This document shows, piece after piece, positions 20,217 to 30,486 of a stretch of DNA of 42,630 nucleotides. A program made the position numbers and the translations under genes. The stretch is from NCBI GenBank assembly GCA_009928785.1, contig SABY01000022.1, positions 1-42,630 of the forward strand, in the 5' to 3' direction. The notes under the pieces were generated by a model. That model had not been told where the DNA came from and ran no database searches. It was given only the letters and a program-made list of their open reading frames with translations. This DNA is from Clostridia bacterium (GTDB lineage Bacteria > Bacteroidota > Bacteroidia > Bacteroidales > 4484-276). Numbering within the stretch: position 1 is the first letter of the stretch; the number at the start of each line of letters is the position of its first letter.

Positions 20217-21590
20217 TCAATAGCTGCTGCTGATACCAAAAACCGGTTTGCGTTTTATCCATCGGCCACGGGTAAAGTCGGGGAAATCCTGTGGTTCGCT
20301 GCCGCTGGCCACCGAAAGCTCCGACAAAGGCGTGATTACGCTCCAGGCTGCCGCATCATAAACGTCGAGTGGCGGAGCTATGCCGCGCTTGATGGATTCG
20401 ATAAAAGCGTTTAGCACAAAAAAGTCCATGCCTCCATGCCCTGAACCTTCGGCCAACTGCTCGTAGGTTTTCCAGAGTGGATGATCGTATTTATCGATGT
20501 AAGGCTGCGATGGCTCCCAGCGGTGCGGGTCGCTCGTGCCTTCAATGTAAATCTGGTTGCCGTCTTTCATCCACAGGCCTTTGGTGCCCTGCACACGGAA
20601 GCCCAGCGAATAGGGCCGTGGCAGCGTGGTGTCGTGGATCACGATTATCGATTCGCCGTTGGCGGTGGTAATGGTGGTGGTGACGATGTCGCCCATTTTC
20701 CATTTCAGGCTTGCATTGGGATGATCAGCACCACCCTTTTCGACGATGTAATTGTTGATGCCGCGTGCTTTGGTAGCGGTGGAGGTGAGCGACACAAAGC
20801 GGTTGCCGCGATTGATGTCGAGCATATTGGCGATGGGGCCTACGCCATGCGTGGGATAGACGTCCCCGTTGCGTTTCAGATAATGCTCCGTGCGCCAGCG
20901 TGCTTCTGAATAGCCAGCCTCGCCAAATTCCACTCCGCCACCATAAGGTTGGGTTCCGTTGTTGAACAACACCTCGCGCAGGTCGTGCTGGTAGCCGCAG
21001 TGGCAGTGCAACAACTCGCCAAAAACTCCTTGTTTCACCATGTTATGGATGGCCATGATGTCGCGGCGATAGCACACGTTTTCGAGAATCATGCAATGGC
21101 TGCCGCTGCTTTCGGAGGCATTCACCATGTCCCAGCAATCTTCGATGGTGTTGGCCGCCGACACTTCCACGCCGGCATATTTTCCGGCTTTCATGGTATC
21201 CACCGCCATGATGGGATGCCAGAGCCATGGCGTGGAGATGATGACGCCCTGCACATCCGGCAGTTGCAGCATATCGCGATAAGCGTATTCGCTGCCGGTA
21301 AAAGTGGCCGGCTCGCGATGGCCTGATTCGCGTATCATTTTCACCGCCTGGTTGAGCATTTGTCCGTCCACATCGCAAATGGCTATGATTTCAATGTCGT
21401 CGCGCTGCAGCAAATTATACAGATGGTTTTGGCCACGCAGCCCGGTGCCAATCAGGGCTATATTTACCTTGGAGGGCTTCAGCGGGTTGCCAAAAACGAG
21501 GGTAGGGGAGGCAGCTATTGCCAATCCTGCAATTGACGCGGTTTTCAAAAACGCGCGGCGCGAGAAATCGTTGGTAGTAGAGCTTTTCAT
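20217..21590 (-). CDS. GH109-type alpha-N-acetylgalactosaminidase (Gfo/Idh/MocA fold), Tat-exported
   Basis: 457 residues. A twin-arginine signal (FSRRAFLKTASIAGLAIAA) is followed by a Rossmann dinucleotide-binding domain (NIALIGTGLRGQNHLYNL) and the oxidoreductase C-terminal domain. Signature stretches of family GH109 are present: MILENVCYRRDIMAIHNMV, GYQHDLREVLFN, GVEFGEAGYSEARWRTEHY, YPTHGVGPIANMLDINRGNR, HGGMDFFVLNAFIE. GH109 enzymes cleave terminal alpha-GalNAc, for example on blood-group A or mucin O-glycans, by an NAD-dependent oxidation-elimination cycle; NAD stays tightly bound, which agrees with Tat export of a folded holoenzyme. It is encoded 32 bp after a ROK regulator, which probably controls it. 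The recalled match to the characterised Elizabethkingia enzyme is strong over the full length. Confidence 0.92.
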   Translation of the reverse strand: MKSSTTNDFSRRAFLKTASIAGLAIAASPTLVFGNPLKPSKVNIALIGTGLRGQNHLYNLLQRDDIEIIAICDVDGQMLNQAVKMIRESGHREPATFTGSEYAYRDMLQLPDVQGVIISTPWLWHPIMAVDTMKAGKYAGVEVSAANTIEDCWDMVNASESSGSHCMILENVCYRRDIMAIHNMVKQGVFGELLHCHCGYQHDLREVLFNNGTQPYGGGVEFGEAGYSEARWRTEHYLKRNGDVYPTHGVGPIANMLDINRGNRFVSLTSTATKARGINNYIVEKGGADHPNASLKWKMGDIVTTTITTANGESIIVIHDTTLPRPYSLGFRVQGTKGLWMKDGNQIYIEGTSDPHRWEPSQPYIDKYDHPLWKTYEQLAEGSGHGGMDFFVLNAFIESIKRGIAPPLDVYDAAAWSVITPLSELSVASGSEPQDFPDFTRGRWIKRKPVFGISSSY

Positions 21591-21622
21591 GCGTCAGGTT
21601 TGGAAATAATATTTGACAAAAA

Positions 21623-22879
21623 TCAATTGAGGCTTAAATCTTCAAACACATGCTCCATCACCAGTGCCAAGGCTCCCATCACGGCAGCTTTGTCGCCCAG
21701 CGTCGAAGTTACCAGGCGGGTGGCATTTTTTATCTGGCCAATGGTGTATTTGTTAAGGGTTTGATGCACCGGGTCGAGCAGAAATTGTTGTGCGCGTGCC
21801 ATGTGCCCGCCCAGGATAATAGTTTCCGGATTGAAAAGATGGATAAGGGTAGAAAGCCCCTGACCAAGAAAAGCCCCAATCTGGGCAATAAGATCAATGG
21901 CTACCTGATCCCCCTGATGAGCAGCGTCGATAATGGTGTTGCAACCCAAGTCGGTGGTGTGATTGGAGAGCATGGTAGGCTTCCCGGCTGCGACGGCAGC
22001 CAGCGCCATACGCGTGAGCGCGTCGCCCGAAGCCACCGTTTCCAGACAACCATTTTTGCCACAACGGCACAACTGCCCCTCCTCCTGGATTTTGATATGA
22101 CCAAATTCGCCGGCAAATCCCGAATGTCCCTGGTATAGCTTGCCGTTGAGGATCATACCCATCCCGATGCCGGAGCCAATATTTACACACAACACATTTT
22201 CATGTCCGACGGCACTGCCAAACACGTATTCACCCAGCGCCATAAGCCGGGCGTCATTGTCGGTAAATACAGGCTTACCAAATTTTTCTTCAAATAAAGC
22301 TTTCACCGATTTCTCGGAAAAGTTAAGATGCGAATAACTCGAACCCGAGCGGGGATCGGTAAGCCCGGTGATGGCAATGCCGATTCCAAGCAGTTGGTCG
22401 TCGGTAACTTTAGCCTTAGCCAAAACTTGCAACACCTCCCGATGCAAGGCATCTACAAAAGCCTGCGAATTTTCGAGTTGTCGCCTGAAAAACTGAATTG
22501 TACCCACCAACTTATTGGTGAGGTCGAACACACCAATTTCGGTGGTGCTGTGGCCAATATTAACGCCCACGACAAACCGCGCCGGAGCGTTGATGCCAAA
22601 CATCAACGGGCGGCGCCCGCCAATACTCTGTCCGATACCTTCTTCGCGCACCAGGTTTTCACCGATAAGTTCGCTAAGCAACTTTTGTATGGAGGGCGAA
22701 CTCATGTTGGTGAGTTTGCAGATTTCGGGATTCGACAACTGACCTTTGTAGTAAAGGTGAAAAAGAATACGCTTCTTTTGCAGATAGCGCTTTCGCGAAA
22801 GGTTGGTAAGGTTGGCCATGTTTCCGTTTTGCATAAATATCGGGTCGTGGCTCACGCGGGTAGAGATCATTTCAGGCAT
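21623..22879 (-). CDS. ROK-family transcriptional regulator (NagC/XylR type)
   Basis: 418 residues. An N-terminal winged helix (about 28-85: KRILFHLYYKGQLSNPEICK, MSSPSIQKLLSELI, NLVREEGIG) is followed by a ROK sugar-kinase-like domain (GVNIGHSTTEIGVFDLT, ITGLTDPRSG, NIGSGIGMGMILNG) with the ROK zinc/structural motif CRCGKNGCLE and an ETVASGDAL helix. ROK regulators bind sugars or amino sugars and repress nearby genes. Here the next gene on the strand is the GH109 alpha-GalNAc-ase, so an aminosugar-responsive role is likely (inference). The start is uncertain: ATG 22879 gives a 20-residue polar lead, and ATG 22819 (MANLTNLSRKRY) begins right before the conserved helices. Confidence 0.88.
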   Translation of the reverse strand: MPEMISTRVSHDPIFMQNGNMANLTNLSRKRYLQKKRILFHLYYKGQLSNPEICKLTNMSSPSIQKLLSELIGENLVREEGIGQSIGGRRPLMFGINAPARFVVGVNIGHSTTEIGVFDLTNKLVGTIQFFRRQLENSQAFVDALHREVLQVLAKAKVTDDQLLGIGIAITGLTDPRSGSSYSHLNFSEKSVKALFEEKFGKPVFTDNDARLMALGEYVFGSAVGHENVLCVNIGSGIGMGMILNGKLYQGHSGFAGEFGHIKIQEEGQLCRCGKNGCLETVASGDALTRMALAAVAAGKPTMLSNHTTDLGCNTIIDAAHQGDQVAIDLIAQIGAFLGQGLSTLIHLFNPETIILGGHMARAQQFLLDPVHQTLNKYTIGQIKNATRLVTSTLGDKAAVMGALALVMEHVFEDLSLN

Positions 22880-23113
22880 AGTCTGTTACTTTTTTTGAAA
22901 GCGCTAAATTAAAATTTGTTAACGAACTATTTGCAAATGTTTTGTGAATTTTTAAAGAGCGTGCCGTAAGATGCTGTGGATGTATTGGTTAGAATGAGAT
23001 AAATTTTCGTTTGATTGGGGGAGAATTACAACTGACTCCATTATGATTCATCCAAAGAGAAAGGTTACACCAAATCGCTGGGATACTACCTTCCCAAATC
23101 CGCAGCAACACAT

Positions 23114-24262
23114 TTATTCCATCGATAAAAATGCTTCCATACTTTGTGGGGTCACCAACTGAAAGGAGGCTTTCGGATAGGCCTTAAGGAAGTCTTTAGG
23201 GACAGTAGCTTGTTTATTGGCTCCCCATTTCATCTCAAAGGCGGCCAATTTACCATCCCGCTCTTCAATATAATCGATCTCCTTTTGCTGATACGTTCGC
23301 CAGAAAAATGTGTTGACCAGATGCTGCCTATTATGATGAAATTTAACTCTTTCGGCGATGCAAAAATTCTCCCATAAAGCTCCGGCATCATCTCTAAGTT
23401 CAATCGGATTATGATTTTGGATCAATGAATTGCGTATGCCCAAGTCCCAGAAATATATTTTTCTGCTTTTGGATATTTCATTTCTCAAATTCTTTTTGTA
23501 CGCTCCAAGCCTGAAAATGATAAAATTTTCCTCAAGCAGGTGTATATATCGTTGAACGATAGTTTGATCGATACGAATTTCGCGTGCAAGTTCCTGAAAT
23601 GAAACCTCCTGACCAATATGAAAAGCAAGCATCCGCAGGAGTCTTTCCAATGATTCAGGTTTCTTTATTTGTTGAAGCGCATAAATGTCTTTAAAAAGAT
23701 AGCTCCCTGAGAGTTCTTTAAGATGCAATGCAGCATCCTGATCGCTCATGTAAAGCAGGCCGGGATACATACCAAATCGTAATTTGCTATTTATCATTCG
23801 CTGCCGCTCAATAATATTTTTATCCGATGAAATCTCCTCCCAGGAAAATGGGTGAAGCTGAAAAACTTTTTTGCGCCCGGTCAGAGGTTCGTGAATCAGG
23901 TTGGCGAGGTCAAAACTTGATGAACCTGTGGCAAGAACCTGTACCTGCGGGTATTCATCTACCAAAATTTTCAAAATCAGCCCTATGTTGGTGATGCGTT
24001 GCGCTTCGTCAAGAATTAATAATTTGGTATCCTTTATTAAGCTACCAATACTCCCAATGTTTTCCCACGAAAATTGTTGTTGTACATCCATGAAATCACA
24101 GTTAAAATATAATGCCCTATCGGGATGTGCAGCCAAAATTTGTTTTACCAGCGTAGTTTTTCCCACCTGCCGGGCGCCGTAAATAATGATTGCAGGTTGC
24201 TTCTCCCCACCCGGAAATAGATTTTCGGTTATCAACTGTTGGATTTTTCGTGTGATAGTCAT
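23114..24262 (-). CDS. AAA ATPase with DUF4143 domain
   Basis: 382 residues. The N-terminal P-loop domain has Walker A (IIYGARQVGKTTLVK, about 26-40) and Walker B (TKLLILDEAQRI), sensor-like ATGSSSFDL, then a winged-helix part (LAREIRIDQTIVQRYIHLLE) and the C-terminal DUF4143 nuclease-like fold (LWENFCIAERVKF, FWRTYQQKEIDYIEERDGKL, AFEMKWGAN) resembling PD-(D/E)xK proteins, with E..D..E.K spacing visible. This family is abundant and often multi-copy in Bacteroidota, and its function is unresolved. It stands alone: no gene within 230 bp on the same strand upstream or downstream. Two identical palindromic sites directly precede it (24275-24330). Confidence 0.9.
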   Translation of the reverse strand: MTITRKIQQLITENLFPGGEKQPAIIIYGARQVGKTTLVKQILAAHPDRALYFNCDFMDVQQQFSWENIGSIGSLIKDTKLLILDEAQRITNIGLILKILVDEYPQVQVLATGSSSFDLANLIHEPLTGRKKVFQLHPFSWEEISSDKNIIERQRMINSKLRFGMYPGLLYMSDQDAALHLKELSGSYLFKDIYALQQIKKPESLERLLRMLAFHIGQEVSFQELAREIRIDQTIVQRYIHLLEENFIIFRLGAYKKNLRNEISKSRKIYFWDLGIRNSLIQNHNPIELRDDAGALWENFCIAERVKFHHNRQHLVNTFFWRTYQQKEIDYIEERDGKLAAFEMKWGANKQATVPKDFLKAYPKASFQLVTPQSMEAFLSME

Positions 24263-24274
24263 TTCAGAATATTA

Positions 24275-24330
24275 AAATTACATGAGTTAACTCAGCAAGT
24301 TTATGCAAATTACATGAGTTAACTCAGCAA
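24275..24330 (-). promoter_or_regulatory. Twin palindromic operator-like sites before the AAA ATPase gene
   Basis: Two exact 24-bp copies (24275-24298 and 24307-24330), each containing the perfect 12-bp palindrome TGAGTTAACTCA (24283-24294 and 24315-24326). Copy-to-copy distance is 32 bp, about three DNA turns, which puts both on one helix face. The nearer copy ends 12 bp before the ATPase ATG (24262). Autoregulation by some DNA-binding protein is inference. Confidence 0.7.
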
Positions 24331-24383
24331 ATTTTAAAAATTAATTGGCTACGCCGGAAGGGAATTACAATTTATCCCTACGA

Positions 24384-24590
24384 TTAGCAGGATTCCGTCA
24401 GAGATGGAACCATATCAAAAACTATTTCTTCTTTGATGGAAACGCCATCCGGTGAATAGGGTTTGAGCAGCGCTGTTATTTCACCAATCCTTCCCTGCAT
24501 TTCACCTTCCTTATTCTGAACTTCACCGTTTTTCTGTTGCTTTCGGGCATGGCGGCGCCGTACATTTGCTTCATGATTTTTAAAATGATG
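24384..24590 (-). pseudogene. Possible gene remnant, about 66 open codons without ATG start
   Basis: A minus-strand frame ending at TAA 24384-24386 is open back to about 24590 and reads like protein (RRRHARKQQKNGEVQNKEGE, then RIGEITALLKPYSPDGVSIK and EEIVFDMVPSLTES). It has no plausible start except an internal ATG (MQGRIG), which would leave 38 codons. A stop lies just upstream in frame. I do not recognise the family; it may be the tail of a decayed gene or chance. Confidence 0.25.
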
Positions 24591-24626
24591 AATTCAAAAT
24601 TATTAACCATCAAATACTTTATTATT

Positions 24627-25010
24627 ATGAAAACACTTGCAACCACACTCACAATGATGCTGATAATAGCTGCTACAGGCCTTTCGGCACAAAACACGAA
24701 TGCTGACAAAATCTTTACCGCTCTTACGCTCAATGGCCAGGATGTGGTAGAATTGCGGCTGATGAAACCTGCTGGTGCAGTCGTAACCTTTGTAGTTACC
24801 GATGAATCCGGCGCTGTTGTTTACAGCAAACGAATTAAAAAAGAGGACAATCTGCTTATTTCGCACCAGGTAGGCACCCTCGACGATGGCGTTTACACCT
24901 ACTGCGTAAAATCGGCTGACGAAACCCTGCGCTCGACGGATGTGGTAAAAGCTGCCGGCAAACCATTGATCTACAAGCCTGTCGAAAACATTGCCGAAGC
25001 GTCTGAATAG
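24627..25010 (+). CDS. Small secreted protein, DUF3244-like beta-sandwich
   Basis: 127 residues from ATG 24627 (MKTLATTLTMMLIIAATGLSAQ, a clear Sec signal peptide). An earlier in-frame start at 24537 would bury the signal and is rejected. The mature part of about 105 residues looks like one beta-sandwich domain (VVTFVVTDESGAVVYSKRIK, HQVGTLDDGVYTYCVKSADE), similar in style to DUF3244 or to C-terminal sorting-type domains, though I see no definite type IX sorting motif. It is a single-gene unit followed by a terminator and converges on atpG. Function unknown. Confidence 0.8.
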   Translation: MKTLATTLTMMLIIAATGLSAQNTNADKIFTALTLNGQDVVELRLMKPAGAVVTFVVTDESGAVVYSKRIKKEDNLLISHQVGTLDDGVYTYCVKSADETLRSTDVVKAAGKPLIYKPVENIAEASE

Positions 25011-25036
25011 TTCTCAATACGTTTTATTTAGTTTTG

Positions 25037-25066
25037 AAAAACCCGGAGTAGTTTCCGGGTTTTTTT
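25037..25066. terminator. Bidirectional intrinsic terminator between the secreted-protein gene and atpG
   Basis: Arms ACCCGGA (25041-25047) and TCCGGGT (25054-25060), extended by an A run on the left and a T run on the right. It therefore has a U tract on both strands and can serve both converging units. Confidence 0.85.
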
Positions 25067-25176
25067 GTGAAAGAAAGGCGTTATCAGCACAGCACCCGAT
25101 CTGCCGTTGTTAGAAATGGCAACAGATTCAGGAAGGCTATTGCGGCTTATCCTGCCAATTGTTTTATCTAAATTGA

Positions 25177-26064
25177 TTATCTCAACGCTTCGGCGCCGCT
25201 TACGATTTCCAGTATTTCGTTGGTGATGGCTGCCTGGCGGGCTTTATTATACGATAGTTTGAGGCTTTTGATGAGTTCGTCGGCATTGTCGGTGGCCTTG
25301 TGCATGGCCGTCATGCGGGCGCCATGCTCCGATGCTGCCGAGTCGAGCAGCGCTTTGTAAAATTGTATGGTCACAGCGCGTGGGATAAGCTCGTGCAGGA
25401 TTTCTTCTTTGGAAGGTTCGTAGATAAAATCAACTTTGTCGTGCTTTTTAGCAACGGTGGGTGAGGGTGCCGGAGGAGCCACGGGCAAAAGCTGCTCGAT
25501 GGTAAGCACCTGCACGGCGGCATTCTTAAATTGATTGTAAATGATGTCGATGCGGTCGTATTTTTTATTGGCAAAGTCTTTCAAAAAAAGCTTAGCCACC
25601 GGGGCCGCGTTGTCGAACGAAAGGTCGTCGAGCAGCGCATCGTTGCGATGGGCCACGGCTATTTTGCGCGCTTTCAGGAAGTCGAAAACTTTTTTGCCGA
25701 TGGTATAAATTTCTACCTTTCCGGCTTTGTATTGTGATTCGTAGTTTTGGCGGATGGTTGCCATAGCAGCCTTGCCCACGTTGGCATTGAAGGGTCCCGA
25801 CAGTCCGCGGTTGGAAGCTATGGCCACGATGAGCACTTTTTCGGGCGCCCGTTGCTGGGTGTAAACGCTCTCGGTGCTCTGACCCAGGCTGGCACTTATG
25901 TGTTGCGTAATCTCCGACAACTTCACGGCATAAGGGCGCATGTTGGTGATGGCATTTTGCGCCTTGCGCAGCTTGGCCGCCGACACCATCTTCATAGCGC
26001 TGGTAATCTGCTTGGTAGAGTTTACCGATTCGATGCGTGAACGTACTTCCTTTAAATTGGCCAT
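25177..26064 (-). CDS. atpG: F1Fo ATP synthase gamma subunit
   Basis: 295 residues, last gene of the ATP synthase operon. The N-terminal long helix (MANLKEVRSRIESVNSTKQITSAMKMVSAAKL) and the C-terminal helix (LLDSAASEHGARMTAMHKAT, then SYNKARQAAITNEILEIVSGAEAL) form the coiled-coil rotor shaft that turns inside the alpha3beta3 head. The central region between them forms the Rossmann-like part. It is separated from atpA by 116 bp with no gene. Length and end motifs match the family and no anomaly is seen. Confidence 0.97.
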   Translation of the reverse strand: MANLKEVRSRIESVNSTKQITSAMKMVSAAKLRKAQNAITNMRPYAVKLSEITQHISASLGQSTESVYTQQRAPEKVLIVAIASNRGLSGPFNANVGKAAMATIRQNYESQYKAGKVEIYTIGKKVFDFLKARKIAVAHRNDALLDDLSFDNAAPVAKLFLKDFANKKYDRIDIIYNQFKNAAVQVLTIEQLLPVAPPAPSPTVAKKHDKVDFIYEPSKEEILHELIPRAVTIQFYKALLDSAASEHGARMTAMHKATDNADELIKSLKLSYNKARQAAITNEILEIVSGAEALR

Positions 26065-26180
26065 TTTACTATTAAAAATATCTGACTTAAAATTTTAACT
26101 TCATCCGGATGTTTCACTATTAAAAATTTCAACATGCCGAACTGTTACGCAGATTTGAAATTTTGGATGTTGGTTTTCTA

Positions 26181-27767
<1,587 letters not shown>

Positions 27768-27804
27768 ATCTTGTGTGTTGTTAATTCATTTTTTTAATAA
27801 AAAA

Positions 27805-28362
27805 CTAAAATCCTCTGACGTAGAGATTCTCCTCAAAAGATTTGTATAGCCGGTCGAACTGCCGTCGGATGCTGGCATCGTATTTTTTGTCGTCCAGGGT
27901 AATAATGAAGCCACCAATCATGTTGGGGTCGATTACTTCGATAAGCTCTATTTTTTGATGTAAATCCCGGTGCAGCATATCCAAGAGGTCTTTGCGGGTT
28001 TTTTCATCAAAAGCTACCGGCGTGGTAAGTTTTACGGTAACGATATTGTGATGCTTTTTGTAGATTATAACAAAGGCGTCGGTAATTTCCTTCAGATACA
28101 CCTCACGCTCTTTGCGGATGATGAGCAGCAGGAACCGAATGGTAAGCTCGTCGATGTGACGGCCAAATACAGCTTTAAGAATGCTTGATTTCTTGCCGTC
28201 GGGGATAACAGGGCTTTTTAAAAGCCTTCGTAACTGCGGATTTTCAGCGATTACCTCTTGTATGAGCTTCACATCATCGCTGATGCGCTCCAGCCGGCTC
28301 ATTTCCAGAGCCAGATCGAAAAGTGCCTGTGCGTATCGTTTTGATATGATGGTAACATCCAT
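27805..28362 (-). CDS. atpH: F1Fo ATP synthase delta subunit (OSCP)
   Basis: 185 residues. The N-terminal six-helix domain (SKRYAQALFDLALEMSRLE, QLRRLLKSPVIPDGKK) is followed by a C-terminal domain with the family signature IDPNMIGGFIITLDDKKYDASIRRQFDRL. It links the top of F1 to the b-subunit stalk. It lies 12 bp after atpF and 37 bp before atpA, which is normal operon spacing. Confidence 0.96.
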   Translation of the reverse strand: MDVTIISKRYAQALFDLALEMSRLERISDDVKLIQEVIAENPQLRRLLKSPVIPDGKKSSILKAVFGRHIDELTIRFLLLIIRKEREVYLKEITDAFVIIYKKHHNIVTVKLTTPVAFDEKTRKDLLDMLHRDLHQKIELIEVIDPNMIGGFIITLDDKKYDASIRRQFDRLYKSFEENLYVRGF

Positions 28363-28374
28363 GGCCGCAATGGG

Positions 28375-28869
28375 TTAGTTTAGGTTCATTTTGCGAATAA
28401 GCGCATCGGCATACTCATTTTGCTTTTCCTTGTTGTCGAGTTCACGCTGCAACACCTTTTCGGCAATCTCTATCGAAAGACGGGCTATCTGATTTTTCAG
28501 CTCTATCATGGCGGCTTTCTTTTCGTTTTCGATAGTTACGCGGGCGCTTTCGACGATGCGGTTGGCTTCGGTATTGGCTTTTTCGCGGGCATCTCCTATC
28601 AGCTTTTCTTTTATCTCCCGCGCCTGACGCAGCAGTGCATCGCGCTCTTCTTTGGCGTCGGCCAGCAGTTGCTCATTGCTAAACTTCAAATCGACCATAT
28701 CCTTGCGTGCCTTGTCGGCCTGGTGCAGCGCCTCATCAATCGACTCTTCGCGCTCGCGCAGCGACTTCAGGATTGGCTTCCAGGCAAAACGTCCCAGGAT
28801 GTAAAGCAGGATACCAAAGGCCAGCGTCATCCAGAAAATCAGTCCTATTCCGGGGCTAACTAATTCCAT
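28375..28869 (-). CDS. atpF: F1Fo ATP synthase b subunit
   Basis: 164 residues. One N-terminal membrane helix (GIGLIFWMTLAFGILLYILGRFAWKPI) is followed by a long charged amphipathic helix (LREREESIDEALHQADKARK and on to the end) typical of the peripheral stalk dimer. A terminator-like hairpin with a U tract lies between it and atpE upstream (28910-28951), so its transcription probably depends on partial readthrough or a local promoter. Confidence 0.96.
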   Translation of the reverse strand: MELVSPGIGLIFWMTLAFGILLYILGRFAWKPILKSLREREESIDEALHQADKARKDMVDLKFSNEQLLADAKEERDALLRQAREIKEKLIGDAREKANTEANRIVESARVTIENEKKAAMIELKNQIARLSIEIAEKVLQRELDNKEKQNEYADALIRKMNLN

Positions 28870-28909
28870 AATTTACAGGCATTATTTGATTTTGTTAATC
28901 AATACATTT

Positions 28910-28951
28910 AAAAAAAATCCTGCCTCCCGGCCATACGCCGGGCGGCAGGAT
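28910..28951 (-). terminator. Intrinsic terminator inside the ATP synthase operon, right after atpE
   Basis: On the operon (minus) strand, 14-nt arms (28951-28938 and 28930-28917) pair at 13 of 14 positions around a 7-nt loop and run directly into eight U's (28917-28910). It starts 9 bp after the atpE stop. Orientation and U tract fit termination or attenuation between atpE and atpF. Confidence 0.85.
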
Positions 28952-28959
28952 AAGATTTG

Positions 28960-29232
<273 letters not shown>

Positions 29233-29300
29233 TTAAAATGTGATAACTTGAAATACTTTTATTTGATCAATTAGTAATACTAAATTCAATTTAAAAAAAA

Positions 29301-30464
29301 TTAATGCCCTTCGTCGATGGCCATACCAAAATAAAGTGCCGAGAGCAACGTGAAAACATAAGCCTGAATAAATGCCACCAGCAACTCGAGCAAGTACATA
29401 AATACTGAGAAGGCTACCGAAATCACCGAAATGCCATATCCGGCGCCGATGCTCATTTCACCAAAAATAAATATCAGGCTGATAAAGCCCAGCACGATGA
29501 TGTGGCCGGCGGTCATGTTGGCAAAAAGTCGCACCATGAGTACAAACGGCTTCGTAAAAACCCCGATTAGCTCTACAATGGGCATGAGCGGCACGGGCAA
29601 TTTAAGCCACCAGGGAACCCCCGGCGTATTTACAATGTGTACCCAATAGCTGCGGCTGGCGCTGAAGGTGGTAATGAAAAAGGTAAATAAAGCAAGCACG
29701 CCCGTTACAGCGATATTTCCGGTAACGTTGGCGCCTCCCGGAAAAAAGGGTACCAGCCCCAGCAAGTTGTTTAGGAAAATAAAAAAGAAAAGTGTAAGCA
29801 GGAATGGCATGTAGCGGTCATACTTTTTTTCGCCAATGGAGGCTTTAGCGATGTCGTCGCGGATGAAAAGTATGAGTGGCTCCAGCATCGACTGGATGCC
29901 TTTGGGGGCCTCACCACGGCGATGACGGTAAGCGCGGGCTATCGAGATAAAAAGCCAGGCCATAAAAAGTGCGCTAAGAAAAATGGAAAGTACATTTTTG
30001 GTAATGGAAAAATCGAGCGGCAGTTCTTCGCTTTCTACGGTAGTGATCAGTTCGTCGGCTTCAGCGCGCAGGGTGAGCATCTCTACAATTTTACCTTTGT
30101 TGACGCCCTCGTTTGCTATGGTGAAGCCCTTGTATTGCGCGTGTCCGTGTTGGAATCGGCTCGACATAAAAACATGCAGTTCGCCTTTGTGCCACAAGAT
30201 AACGGGCAATGGTATGGTGAGGTGAAAATCGCCCAGGGTTAGAATATGCCACTCGTGGGCGTCGATGATGTGTTCGACGATTAAGTCGCCGGCTTTGAAT
30301 ACTTCCTGAGCAACAGTGTCGCCAGCATGCTCGTGGTGCACGTCCACCAGCGGATGTTCGGTTTGGCCTCCCAGCGACATTGCCTGGAAAACGGCAAAAA
30401 TCAGCAGGCTGCCAAAAATCAGCAGGTGACGCCGGAAGGCTAGTATGTGAAAATGTTTTTTCAT
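29301..30464 (-). CDS. atpB: F1Fo ATP synthase a subunit with long N-terminal extension
   Basis: 387 residues. After a signal-like hydrophobic segment (LLIFGSLLIFAVFQAMSLGG) comes an N-terminal extracytoplasmic region of roughly 130 residues with several His (VDVHHEHAGDTVAQ), then the membrane domain. The essential stator Arg is seen in VLMVRLFANMTAGH, followed by the last helices (FIQAYVFTLLSALYFGMAI). Long N-terminal extensions of subunit a are typical of Bacteroidota. It lies 22 bp downstream of atpC and 80 bp before atpE. There is no atpI-like gene in between. Confidence 0.96.
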   Translation of the reverse strand: MKKHFHILAFRRHLLIFGSLLIFAVFQAMSLGGQTEHPLVDVHHEHAGDTVAQEVFKAGDLIVEHIIDAHEWHILTLGDFHLTIPLPVILWHKGELHVFMSSRFQHGHAQYKGFTIANEGVNKGKIVEMLTLRAEADELITTVESEELPLDFSITKNVLSIFLSALFMAWLFISIARAYRHRRGEAPKGIQSMLEPLILFIRDDIAKASIGEKKYDRYMPFLLTLFFFIFLNNLLGLVPFFPGGANVTGNIAVTGVLALFTFFITTFSASRSYWVHIVNTPGVPWWLKLPVPLMPIVELIGVFTKPFVLMVRLFANMTAGHIIVLGFISLIFIFGEMSIGAGYGISVISVAFSVFMYLLELLVAFIQAYVFTLLSALYFGMAIDEGH

Positions 30465-30486
30465 TCGCTTTTATGCACCTCTTTTT

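Noticed and set aside
22880..23113. tRNA, promoter or small gene in the gap before the ROK regulator
   Set aside because: No cloverleaf, TAnnTTTG box or plausible ORF seen in this 234-bp AT-rich gap.
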